A stretch of DNA of 64,000 nucleotides from Botryotinia globosa. Lineage: Eukaryota > Ascomycota > Leotiomycetes > Helotiales > Sclerotiniaceae. A program made the position numbers and the translations under genes. The notes under the pieces are model-generated. The model had not been told where the DNA came from and did no database searches. It saw only the letters and a list, made by a program, of their open reading frames with translations. Positions 22,677 to 32,290 of this stretch are shown here, one piece after another. The stretch lies in NCBI GenBank assembly GCA_014898425.1, contig RCSZ01000005.1, forward strand, positions 2,506,501 through 2,570,500. The letters run 5' to 3'. Positions within the stretch are counted from its first letter, which is position 1, and every line of letters begins with the position of its first letter.

Positions 22677-24793
22677 ATGGAATGATGGTTATAATGATGA
22701 AGCGAGGTGGTGAATGAATAAGGGGCATATACAGGAGAGATGAGTGGTTGATGGAAGGCAAGCAAGCGAGCGGGCGAACGAACACACGAACGAATGAAAG
22801 CATACGAATACCTACATGAATACTGAAGTGAGCTCTTTTTTTTATGAATGATGGATGAATGGAGGAAGGAAATTCTTTTAGATCACTATAGATGAATCTA
22901 CATTGGCGTTGCTTCTGTCCTATGAATCACAAACCAACTTTCCTACGTATAGAATTGTGAGAAGCTCTTGAGTACCTATTGATACATTCCGTTGAGCTTA
23001 TGTATGCAAGTAAGTCAAGAAGCGGGTAAATGACGCTCCGCTGGCCCTCCGGGGGCCACTGCCGTGGAGGCAGACTAGGAGTAGGGCCACGAGGAATGGA
23101 GAATAGATAATGAGGGTTAGGATTCGGAAATAAGGGAAGGATATCTGAGAATCGAGCGTAGCGAGCTAAAGGGGGTTTGGGGGCTTGCCCCCATGAATAA
23201 AGTGGAAGTGGGGGGAAGGGAGGGAAGGGAGATTGGGGGAGATGGAATTTGAGAGGCTGGGTGGTAGTGGTCGTAGTAGTGGTAGTGGTGGAAGAGAAGA
23301 AAAGGGCTCGAAAGAAAGGAAGATAGATGGTGGTAAGGAAGGGAATTTCCAATTACATCTCTTGGATTGATGGATGCTGAAGGTTGTATGATACTACGGT
23401 ACTATGGTGTTATGGTACTGGAATGAGAGTCAGTGGCGATACTTGAACTTGCGGGTAAGTGGTAGGTGGTAGAGGGTAGTGGGTAGGTAGTGGTGTGAGA
23501 TGTAGGTGTTGAAGTTAAAGTTGTGAGGCGGGGTTGCATGGGGTGGCAGGGGACTGGAAGCACTTGGGGTATTCGAAAGATCAGGAGTGAGGGGTGAGCG
23601 TCCAATGGTTTATCTCGAAGGATAGTAACTGGCGGCGAAGAGAAAAGCAATAGGGAGAACTCAATACATGAAAGTTGAAATGGGCTTACGAATCTACTTG
23701 TCGCTGGTCCTTGAATATTGTGCTCTGATTACCTATGGGAAGTAGATCTGTTTGAGTTTGAATGATTGGGAGTGGTTATTTGATGTTTTAGGATTTTATA
23801 CCGAGGTATTGAAGATTAAACTTGTGTTTGTAGATGCATATTCGTCGATGATGTTCTTGAAGTAATAGAATAACCATGTATACCCACCGAGCCACCTACT
23901 TGGGTAGATGATAAAATGTTATGTAATACACGCTAACCTTTACCCCATCAACTTTACTAACAGATGATTACTTTGTCTTTCTATCAAAGATCCAATCACC
24001 CAGTCATCTCAAAAGCGCATACGCATCATCAATGAACTATTCATACATTCAATCTGTTTAGTTGATGATATCTCAAGTCAGACATAAAGAATGGCGCAAT
24101 TTAAGATCGAAAGAAGATACGGGTAATCACCGAGTCTACAAAATACCTACCAAGATAGTACGTCGACGATGCCCCGAAGACTTTTCACGAACATCAGCGA
24201 AAGATATTGGGACGGTATGTCACCCATATGAAACATTCAAGGATACTTATCTCATCAACTTGATGGTCAATTAGGCATTCATCTTTCACTATATGGTTCA
24301 TCCTCGAGTGTCTCCTAGCAGCCGTCACAGTGGGCCCATTAACGTGGCTATGCTCTGCAGTCCCAGTCCATTTGGTACAAATATATGCATTTTAAATCCT
24401 CCCCAAGGCTGGGTATATGCAAGATGGGACTCAAGCGAGTTTTCCAGCCAATGATCTTTGATATGTATATGACACTTGCAATAAATCATTGAGATTTAAG
24501 GTTGAGTGGCCGAGTCAATCTGTTTGATTTGTGTAAGCTATTTCGAAATTCCCGTATACAGTTTCATACGCCGCCCTTCTTACACGAAGCGCTTTGATAG
24601 ATACCTTGCTTTTTGTTTACATGAGAATTGAATACGTGGATTGGAAATCGTATTGTTTTGTCTACTTATTACCCCAAATGTCCTCAATTTCCATGTAGTG
24701 CTTCTCATTCATTCTTTTCGTTCGTTCTACACATTCACATTTTCGTCAAATTATAGAATTACAACATCAATAACGGACCTTTCATTTCCAATC
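22677..24793. other. Gene-free interval
   Basis: No supported gene. Holds the aha1 3' side, a GC-rich palindromic element (about 23033-23195, listed separately), and a G-rich, GGTAGTGG-repeated stretch near 23200-23540. Plus-strand promoter sequence of the next gene lies at about 24600-24793. Long minus frames at 22927-23352 and 23402-23650 are Pro/Thr artefacts of G-rich DNA. A 70-codon frame at 24062-24274 was not accepted. Confidence 0.65.
23033..23195. repeat. GC-rich palindromic element, copy 1
   Basis: Within AT-leaning DNA, 23033-23075 holds a block with CGCTCCGCTGG, GGCCCTCCGGGGGCC and CCACTGCCGTGG. Nearby are GAGCGTAGCGAGC (about 23153) and a self-complementary GGGGGCTTGCCCCC (about 23180). 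A related block in opposite orientation sits at 28139-28178. Nature unknown. Confidence 0.6.
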
Positions 24794-25872
24794 ATGGGTT
24801 CCCCAGATTATTCACCCCTCCCTCGAGAATCCACGGATTCGGATCGATACATTGCTCCAAGTTCAGATGGGTATCGAACATCTGAGGAATATTCCCCTCG
24901 TACCTCCAAGAGTCGTTCTATTACCATCAACTATGTACTTATTCTCCGACTCATGAACCTCGCATTCGGATCAGCCGCTTTCGCACTATTCGTTACCCAT
25001 GGGTATGAGAAGTATATTGCTGCTGATGTCTTTCTCATGCTCAGCTTGATCTTCAATACCGTTCGAATCCTACATACATTTGTTTCATCAGTCTTTCATG
25101 TCACTATTGAAATTAGCCGTGGTTCCTGGCAGAGTAAATTATCCGTTAGACCAAATGGAGCTAAAGCAATAAGGGCCCGTTCGGATCGTTTTTTTAATTT
25201 GTTGACAAAATAATATATTGACTAATAATTTAGACTAAATTTGTTAAATATGAGACTGAAATTTGTAGTCTACAAAATGTGGAGTGATAGTATGTTAATA
25301 ATAGTTGGTCAAAGTTGTATTAGAGATTTAACGAGGTTGTTATATAAATTTTCAAATTTGTTGATTAACATTTTGTAGCTTTTTGTAGTTCAACATTAGT
25401 ATTCGATTCATTACTTTTTTTATCAATATAAATTGTTGAATAATATTCGCATTCAGTAAATACTTATTTAGACCTATATTGTCAACAAATATAGCCCAAT
25501 ATCGCCTAAAAAATCGATCCGAACAGGCCCTAAATGTTATGGATTTCTTGTTGGCTAGTGGTTTAGCATTTTCAATGATTGGTGGGATGGTGAACAACTA
25601 CGAAAATTATCTAGTGGTTGATGGGATTGTAATCGCCTTTTTCGCCATGTAAGTTATCAACAATGCTTTTGTGGATATAGTTTCTAATATTTTCTTTCAG
25701 GGCCATACAATACATCATAGCATTACCGATTCAAAACCAAACTTTCATGCTCAAATTCCACTTCCACAATGAAAGCGATGAAAATCGAGAGGAATTCTTA
25801 GGACAAAATGATACTCATCGAATTATTCTCAGAGACGACGGGAATAGACAAACTGCTGAGAATTTGGTATAA
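24794..25872 (+). pseudogene. Small four-TM membrane-protein gene interrupted by a MITE
   Basis: The frame opens at ATG 24794 and encodes a Ser/Tyr-rich N-terminus, then hydrophobic segments (VLILRLMNLAFGSAAFALFV, AADVFLMLSLIFNTVRILHT). At 25173 a 358-bp MITE begins, and the frame then stops at 25213 inside the element. If the element and one TAA target copy are left out, reading continues exactly in frame at 25534 with two more hydrophobic segments (FLLASGLAFSMIGGMV, VVDGIVIAFFAMAIQYIIA). A 52-nt intron (25649-25700) follows, with a stop at 25872, for 221 aa in all. So the uninterrupted allele is a coherent four-TM protein of unknown family. Here it is either inactivated or rescued by splicing of the element; no clear splice sites at the element ends were identified. 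Confidence 0.75.
25173..25530. mobile_element. PIF/Harbinger-like MITE, 358 bp, with TAA target duplication
   Basis: Terminal inverted repeats start GGGCCCGTTCGGATCG on the left and GGGCCTGTTCGGATCG (reverse complement of the right end), followed by a T-rich run. About 23 positions match with two mismatches. Both ends are flanked by TAA (25170-25172 and 25531-25533). A 3-bp TWA duplication and GGGCCTGTT-type ends are characteristic of PIF/Harbinger (Tourist-like) elements. The interior is AT-rich, with palindromic TTGTAG/CTACAAA pieces and no transposase frame, so it is a non-autonomous MITE. It sits inside a coding exon. Confidence 0.88.
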
Positions 25873-27139
25873 TATAGACTCATCGATATGAAAATCTCGA
25901 ATATCCATCTACTGGTCCACTGGAAAGCTTATACTGGTTATGAAACACTGCTTTGCTGTTATATCTGCGGTTATTGGGGAAGTACTGATTCATAATTAAT
26001 CGAATTGACAATTTGTTCTGCACTTTTACCTCATCGTTCCTTACATATTGGAGTGGAGGAGGGGATATATACAATCATTTATTTGGCCTCTATTATATAT
26101 CTTTATCTAAAGTTCATTCATTCATATATTCAGTCGTTTACTAATCCCTCTATCCAATTATTTGTTCATCTATCTACATAACAATAGTGCAGGTCTTGAA
26201 GTGCGAATCATTCTAACCTGTACTGTAGGATAGGAAAACTCTCACCTCATTTTGTTATTTGTGCAGAGATTAAGTTTTCGGACTACCAGAGACTTTTTAG
26301 TGACCTCATCTTCATCCACTCTGTTGATAATACTTTACCCCGTTGTCTTCAATTGCTTGCTTCCGCAATCCAATTCTTCTCATCATTGATCGTTTCCTTT
26401 TCACATTTCCTTTTCTCACCACCTTGCGCACTGTGTGTTTCCTAAAAAAACAATTCATTCTACCATTATTCATACATGAAAATTTCTTATCATATAATTG
26501 AAAAGACTTCCTTTGTAACGTTCACACCAAATAGGTAAAATCCAACATAGAAATTCAGTCCCCTTTATATTGCTTCGCTGAAACGTTGTCTTTTTCTAGG
26601 TACCTAGAGCAAAGCGATGACAGCACCATGATGCAGGCCTGGCGGAGTGTTTGAAACGTATACGAAATGAGAGTGAGGTCCAAAATCAGTAAGTAACGAG
26701 TCAATATTTCCAGATGTCCTCTTTGTTGGTTGATTTACTTGCCGAATTGTTACTAGGCAACTGTTGAAACTTTCCAATGCCTCATTTTCCGACCCATTCG
26801 GACGAAATGGCTATTATGGATCTAAACAAACCTGTCGGCCTATTGATAATTCCATAATATGTCGCCAAAATTATCGTTGGATTGGGTCACCCAGGGGTTA
26901 CCGTCTAGGCAATATTTTCCTCCGGGTCTCGGTCCAGATTTCTCAACCCCTTTTCTGTACCGAGAAGTGACCATTATTTCAGGCTGATATATATATTCAA
27001 AATGCTACCTAGATATATAACCATTAACCTTATACCCTGGAAATTTCTAATAAGAAAGATCAGCAGCGCGCACAATTCACTTTTCACAGTAATCCCGAAG
27101 TCTCGCATTTTCGCCTCTTATATCCTCATTCAAAAAATC
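25873..27139. other. Gene-free interval
   Basis: AT-rich, with ATTCATTC/ATCTATC-like runs near 26090-26180 and a CTAGGTACCTAG palindrome near 26597. Nothing coding is supported; a 68-codon frame at 26764-26970 lacks features. The right end is the promoter side of the Ser/Gly-rich gene. Confidence 0.65.
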
Positions 27140-27727
27140 ATGTCTTCGCGCAAACCCGGCTCCCGTGTCTCGGGATACACCCAGAGCCACAGCCAAGTAA
27201 CAACTAGTAGCGATGATGGAACGAAAGTTTATAATTATTCGCAGAGCGGGCGTGGTCCTAATAATGGCTATCAACAATCTCTAAATCAATCACCTAGAGT
27301 GGTAGAAATGGCTCCTAGTACCGTAGGCCCAGGGGATAGCATCAGCCAAGTTTCTGCACAACCGTCTAGGAGAAGGGGTCCTGTTTCTAATTCTGGCTCT
27401 AGGGGCCAGGAAAATTGGGCAGTGGCCAAGATACGGGATCCGTATTCACACAGCCGGGCTCCAAGCTCTCACTCGAGCGAAATTGCGAGACAGCCGGCTA
27501 GTGAATATGGCGGAAGTGGTACATATGTGAGTAGTGGTTCACATAAAAGTAGCGGTACACATAGTAGGGATGGTGGAAGAAGTGCCTACAGTGGAAGTAG
27601 TAGTAGACATGACCGACCCATCGTACTACCACGCACACTACCACCCCGCCTACCAACATTAAGAGAAGGATATAAATATACAGAGACAACAACCATTGAG
27701 CATAAGGTTGAATATAGATATCGGTAG
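27140..27727 (+). CDS. Disordered Ser/Gly/Arg-rich protein of unknown function, 195 aa
   Basis: Single-exon frame. The open frame extends upstream to 27002, but the ATG at 27140 (MSSRKPGSR) is preferred because the preceding 46 codons are hydrophobic and unlike the rest. The protein is almost entirely low-complexity Ser, Gly, Arg, Gln and His with no transmembrane segment. It ends in a short ordered-looking C-terminus with YKYTETTTIEHKVEYRYR. No family is recognised. The compositional switch at the chosen start and the length of the frame support it being real, but only moderately. Confidence 0.6.
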   Translation: MSSRKPGSRVSGYTQSHSQVTTSSDDGTKVYNYSQSGRGPNNGYQQSLNQSPRVVEMAPSTVGPGDSISQVSAQPSRRRGPVSNSGSRGQENWAVAKIRDPYSHSRAPSSHSSEIARQPASEYGGSGTYVSSGSHKSSGTHSRDGGRSAYSGSSSRHDRPIVLPRTLPPRLPTLREGYKYTETTTIEHKVEYRYR

Positions 27728-28357
27728 TAGGTGGATACATAAACTAACTTACCTACACCTATCTATCTACTGGGAATTATACGGATTCACTCACTCACTC
27801 AGTCAGTCAGTACGCGCATCTTATCTCATCATACTGCATCGCATTGCATCGCATTGCATCGTTGCATTGTATCGAAAGATGCATAAATCCGATTTGAAGT
27901 TTGAAGTTTGAAATTTGAAGTTTGAAATTTGGAGTTTGGAGTTTCTGGAGTTTTTAAAGCATTGAAAATTTGATAGATAGCGATTGTTATAGATTCGGTT
28001 GGAAGTTTATGGAGTACGGGAATATTGATAGATAGCAGTTAGTTGATTTCAAAACAACATAATTAGTTTTGGTGCAGCAATATTGGATACCTGATGAGGT
28101 TGGAAGTCCTTCACTTTTACATTACATTCGTTTCTTCAAGCGAAGCGCGAAAGCCCCCACGGCAGTGGCCTAGCGGAGCGACATCCCCAAGGAACAATGG
28201 TCTTTGTATCAATTACTCTCACAATCAAGCGCCACGGATGGAACGATAGAATTCAAGTGAACAAATGTTCAATATTTGTATTGGCACAATGGTGATGATA
28301 CAAGGTCTAGCACGCCAGCCACCCTATGATATTGTTAATTTCCAGAAATGAATCAGC
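27728..28357. other. Gene-free interval with short repeats and a GC-rich element
   Basis: Contains CACTCACT and GCATCGCATT repeats (about 27788-27870), an 8-bp TTTGAAGT/TTTGAAAT array (27893-27951), and the second GC-rich element at 28139-28178. No gene seen. Confidence 0.7.
28139..28178. repeat. GC-rich palindromic element, copy 2 (inverted relative to copy 1)
   Basis: Holds CGAAGCGCGAAAGCCCC, CCACGGCAGTGGCC and AGCGGAGCG in that order. The reverse complement of 23033-23075 holds CTCCACGGCAGTGGCC and AGCGGAGCG with a short insertion between them. Confidence 0.6.
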
Positions 28358-29094
28358 TTATTGATCATCCTCCCACGCCATACTCCAATGTCCGTCCAAG
28401 GACTTTTCCCCAAATATACTGTTATCCTTCACAGAGGAATTTCTATGCACCCGAACCTTACTAAACTCTCTAAATTCAAACAAATCCTTCCCAGAAGACT
28501 GCTCAACATTCATTACCGCGTCCGGTTTTGAAATTGTCGACGTCTGTTCCTTTGCCTGTTCCTTCATTATAACTTTAATAGCCCAAGACAACGTTATTAA
28601 AGATTCCACACTCGAAGACTTACCACCGTAACGAAGATCAAACACCTTTGCGCCGTTCATACAATCGCTAGCTGATTGCTGATTAGACGACAACCGCATT
28701 GTCTCCAGCGTCGCATCCAAAAGAGGACGCGCCAAGCTGGGACTGCAGGTTAAGAGTCTCCTCAACAATCGAATCCGAAGAGTGTACTTCGGGCGCAGAT
28801 GGTGTGATCTCGTCTTGGTGAATGAAGTCCGCGAATAAGGCATCGTTAGTGGCGCCGTTGTTGTCAGTAGCCAGATTATCAAAGTTATTAGTGAAGGCGT
28901 CGACGATAGGACCGATCCGTTCATTAAAGAAAGTTTGATCTGCACCAAGGGAATCAGGATATTCGAGATGACTGGTGAAGTCATCATTTGCACCCATAGT
29001 GTACTGACCAAAACCCGTGAAATTAGAATATTCTGAGGGGTACTCATCCAATGCCCTTGTACTTTCGGTTGACACTGCAGGTCGCACAACATTG
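28358..29094 (-). other. hac1: Alternative C-terminus of unspliced hac1 (uninduced frame)
   Basis: If the 20-nt intron is kept, translation continues 244 further codons from the intron to a stop at 28358. For 28683-29074 both this frame and the spliced frame are open on the same strand. The unspliced tail ends WSMAWEDDQ. Whether it is made or functional is unknown. Confidence 0.6.
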
Positions 29095-29969
29095 CAGCAG
29101 AATGTTGTGTCATACCGAAAGAACTGGGGTTGAATGAGTCCTCATCATTTGATTCCATGGAAGGGGGTGGTGGGGAAACGGAAGCTAGATCAACAGTACC
29201 AATTGCTGATTGCATGGTATCGTGACTATCTCTAATTGGTGTCATGGTTGATCCAGACTCTTCCATTCCGAATAATTGTTTTGTAAAGGCGAGTGTGGAT
29301 TGTCCATCGAAACTTTCTTTTCGACTTGGTGATGAAGTAACAGATGAAGGAGGAAGGCATGCTGGTGTAATATTTTCGCCAGCCATACCGGTGACTTCTT
29401 CTAGCTTTCGACGAACTTCTTCATATCTAGCTTGCATATCTGCCAATTGTAATTGCAAATCGGTATTTCTACGTTCGATTTGATCTTTTTCTGCTTGAAG
29501 ATTATCAACTTCTTGCCTCTTTCTCTCCCTGGATGTTTGAGCAGCTCGACGATTTCGAAGAACTCTCTCAACTCGACGTTGTTCCTTTTCATCTTCTGTC
29601 TTTGCTCGTTTTCTGTGCGATCGGATTAGTCAATGTTGTGAGGTGATGAATGATGAGTGAATTAAATTACCTTGGAGGGAGATTCGTCTTGGGTTCAGGT
29701 AATTGTTGACCCCAGGACTTTCTCTTCTTGACTTGTTTCTTTTCTGGTGCCGGTGTACCAGCGAGACTTCCAGTTAAACCCATATCCTCACATATATCAT
29801 CTCCAAACATGCTATCACCATCGAAAGATTGTGGAGTCATAGCTTGTAGTGGCTCCATACTTCCTTCGGTGTGAAATAATGAAGGATACTGTTGACCAGG
29901 TATCGACGTGAAAGATTCGGCCAGAGATTCTGCTGGTGATAACTCAAATTTTAGGTTTGGAGTCGACAT
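28683..29969 (-). CDS. hac1: Hac1/HacA, bZIP transcription factor of the unfolded protein response (spliced form)
   Basis: Nuclear activator of ER-stress genes whose mRNA is processed by Ire1. Exon 1 is 29969-29671. A conventional 58-nt intron (29670-29613) follows, then exon 2 (29612-29095). A 20-nt unconventional intron (29094-29075) joins it to exon 3 (29074-28683). The spliced product is 402 aa. The bZIP spans about residues 100-175, with a basic region (RVLRNRRAAQTSRERKR) and a leucine-zipper helix (LQAEKDQIERRNTDLQLQL). The spliced C-terminus ends LGASSFGCDAGDNAVVV, similar to the conserved C-terminus of HacA proteins as I know them. Without 20-nt splicing the frame instead runs to 28358 and gives 517 aa. 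A longer uninduced product than the spliced one is also the arrangement in Aspergillus. An open frame upstream to 30098 lacks an ATG-supported role. Confidence 0.93.
29075..29094 (-). promoter_or_regulatory. hac1: 20-nt Ire1-type unconventional intron of hac1
   Basis: On the mRNA strand, ACAACATT and AATGTTGT form a perfect 8-bp stem around the 7-nt loop CTGCTGC. A second, weaker hairpin (GAC/GTC) holds the loop CTGCAGT. Cleavage after the third G of each CNGCNG-like loop (CTGCTG| and CTGCAG|) removes exactly 20 nt. It shifts the frame into the HacA-like C-terminus. Known hacA/hac1 introns of filamentous fungi are also 20 nt. Confidence 0.9.
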
Positions 29970-30175
29970 CTTTGGTGGTATGATGATTGGTATGGGTTGG
30001 TTGTATGTGAGGTTGAGGTTGATACTGATGATGACGACCTCAATCGCGACCTCGACCTTGACCTCGAACTCAAAGTGGATGATGAAACTAAGAACCAAGT
30101 GGATCTCTTATTGATGTTCTATGATGAAGATGGAGAGGAAAAGGGACAATCAAAATGGGTTAATGCACAGAATGA

Positions 30176-30226
30176 CTATTGTAGATGTAGGATATTGTGG
30201 AGGGAGTCAAATGTGGACAAGCCCAT
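30176..30226 (-). promoter_or_regulatory. Candidate upstream ORF in hac1 5' region, 16 codons
   Basis: ATG at 30226 begins a 16-codon frame (MGLSTFDS...) ending in TAG at 30176. It is the only ATG I saw between about 29970 and 30230 on this strand. A uORF that represses translation is known for hacA-type mRNAs. Whether the transcript starts upstream of it is not known here. Confidence 0.35.
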
Positions 30227-30736
30227 AATGAGGAGGACAGATGGCCCACTTGAGATGGAAGGTATGAGTCAATGGATGCCTGGAGATGCCTGGAGATGCC
30301 TTAATTCAGGTAGATTGACGAATCAGAATTAAGGAATGGAAGAAAAGAATTAATAAGAAGATGATGGAAGATTCCAAGCAAGGATGGATGGAATAGAAAG
30401 AAGAGAGAGAGAGAGAGAGAGAGAGAGAAATTGAATTGCTTGTGTGAGAGTGAAATGAGAAAGTTCGAGGGGGGAGATCTGTCCTCTTTATCAATTGAAC
30501 ACGGTGTTCGGTTAAGGGGTTTATTCAAGATCATTCTAGGAAATGCAGGGACCAATCACATCACATCATTCATTTACTTGATGGAAGGTCATGATCCCAG
30601 AAAGGAATGTTCTCAATAAGATCCATGCTTGATCTCAGAACTTACCCCATTGGGTTTAGGGTGGACAGTCTAGATGCTTAAGTAGGTACACAGGTAATAG
30701 GCCAAGTCCCGTTCACGCCATTTGAATCAAATTAGT

Positions 30737-30836
30737 AAGAATTAAGAATTAAGAATTAAGGATTAAGGATTACGAATTACGAATTACGAATTACGAATTA
30801 CGAAGTGAGAATTACGAATTAAGAATTAAGAATTAA
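30737..30836. repeat. 7-bp AATTAAG/AATTACG array
   Basis: About 14 copies of a 7-bp unit that drifts from GAATTAA to GGATTAC to GAATTAC and back. Confidence 0.9.
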
Positions 30837-30920
30837 GCTCTCCTCTCTCTTACATTATATTTATGGGTTCCCGATTCCATTTTCCAACACGTCGTAAAGA
30901 GTGGGCAAGTGAGTGAGTGA

Positions 30921-30968
30921 GTGGCACTGTGGAACTGTGGCACTGTGGCACTGTGGCACTGTGGCACT
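30921..30968. repeat. (GTGGCACT)n octamer array
   Basis: About six copies, the second with one substitution. Confidence 0.92.
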
Positions 30969-30980
30969 GATGAGTGAGGA

Positions 30981-31190
30981 TGACTGAGTGAGTATGATAT
31001 GACTGAGTGAGTGATATGACTGAGTGAGTATGATATGACTGAGTGAGTGATATGACTGAGTGAGTATGATATGACTGAGTGAGTGATATGACTGAGTGAG
31101 TATGATATGACTGAGTGAGTGATATGACTGAGTGAGTATGATATGACTGAGTGAGTGATATGACTGAGTGAGTATGATATGACTGAGTGG
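30981..31190. repeat. Higher-order repeat of alternating 17- and 19-bp units
   Basis: GATATGACTGAGTGAGT (17 bp) alternates with ATGATATGACTGAGTGAGT (19 bp) to form a 36-bp compound unit repeated nearly six times with almost no divergence. Confidence 0.92.
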
Positions 31191-31271
31191 GCTCAAGCCT
31201 TTTTACCTTACCTTACCGTACAGTAGTCCAAAACCAACTCAACACAGCCTCCATGTTGGATTTTGATGGGT

Positions 31272-31335
31272 TTGAAGTGTGAAGTGTGAAGTGTGAAGTG
31301 TGAAGTGTGAAGTGTGAAGTGTGAAGTGTGAAGTT
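31272..31335. repeat. (GTGAAGT)n heptamer array, about 9 copies
   Basis: Perfect 7-bp tandem repeat; directly followed by less regular ATTCATG repeats near 31375-31405. Confidence 0.93.
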
Positions 31336-31898
31336 ATTGATAGAGTTTATTGAGGATTAAAGTTTATAGTTTATGGTTCATGGTTCATGATTCATGATTC
31401 ATACATAGTCTATAGACTATAGTTCATACAAGTTCAACAAATCTCAGATCTCATCGCTCATACATAGCTCAAGCTTAGATACTGTAGTCTGTAGATTATT
31501 ATCCAACAAGAAAAGAAGGCTTGGGAAACTTTCCTTGATTGCCTATCTATCTACTCTGTCGTTGCTGATACTTTGGATGATTACCAGGTATTCACTTGTA
31601 TGTCCTTGGCTTATATAACTTTGCTATCAGTTGGAATACGATAATAGTAGGAGATACGTATGTATACAGAGTACGTTCGTTACCAATCCTCATATAAAAA
31701 AGTACGACATATGTTCCATACCCAGCTCAGCTCAGCTCAGCCAGCTCAGCTCAAAATAGAGCATTCGTAAAGAGAGATTTCCAAATGAACCAACCCCTTT
31801 ATTTCCCTTTATCTCACCACGCAATCAATTTCTGAATGAAAATAATAATAAATTCCCGAATGTTCTATTCCAACTTCGAATCTTCCAAGGTCCCAAGG

Positions 31899-31946
31899 TC
31901 CCGACTCCCGACTCCCGACTCCCAACTCCCAACTCCCAACTCCCAA
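31899..31946. repeat. Heptamer array CCGACTC passing into CCAACTC
   Basis: About three copies of each variant of the same 7-bp unit. Confidence 0.9.
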
Positions 31947-32290
31947 GAATTTCACTCAAAACCTTCCTCAATAAAGTTTCAACAACAAAAGATGATCCAC
32001 CATTGGTTTCTTTAGCATGTTAGAGAAATATCTAGGTAGGGATGCTCGGGGTGGATGGAAGGATGGAAATTGGAGAGTGACATTTAGACTTTGATTCTCC
32101 CAGGCGGTCTTTCATAGATGATAGGAAACTCCGGAGTGATGGTGATACCTGCATCGAAGCAATAAACTTTCTCTACCTAATTACCCGTGACCGTATGGAA
32201 GTTGGAACGGAGACGCACAGTTTACAAAGGTTGAGACAGGATAGAAGGTCTTTGTCAATATATCATCAACAAGATTGATATCAAGTTTCA

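Larger units (their letters stand above)
30227..32290. other. Repeat-dominated gene-free interval
   Basis: A (GA)n run lies near 30403-30428. A cluster of different short tandem arrays (30737-31335) and further heptamer runs to 31946 follow, listed separately. Long minus-strand frames translate to monotonous repeats and are not genes. Confidence 0.8.

Noticed and set aside
22927..23352. 141-codon minus frame, Pro/Thr-rich
   Set aside because: Crosses the GC-rich element and G-rich repeats; composition follows from the DNA repeats.
24062..24274. 70-codon plus frame
   Set aside because: Short, no recognisable motif, no leader or neighbouring exon; kept only as a weak possibility.
30861..31196. 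111-codon minus frame of repeated Leu-Ser-His-Ile-Ile-Leu-Thr-Gln
   Set aside because: Translation of the 17/19-bp higher-order repeat.
30737..31335. Regular repeats that might suggest a CRISPR-like array
   Set aside because: Units are directly tandem without unique spacers, and the sequence is eukaryotic.
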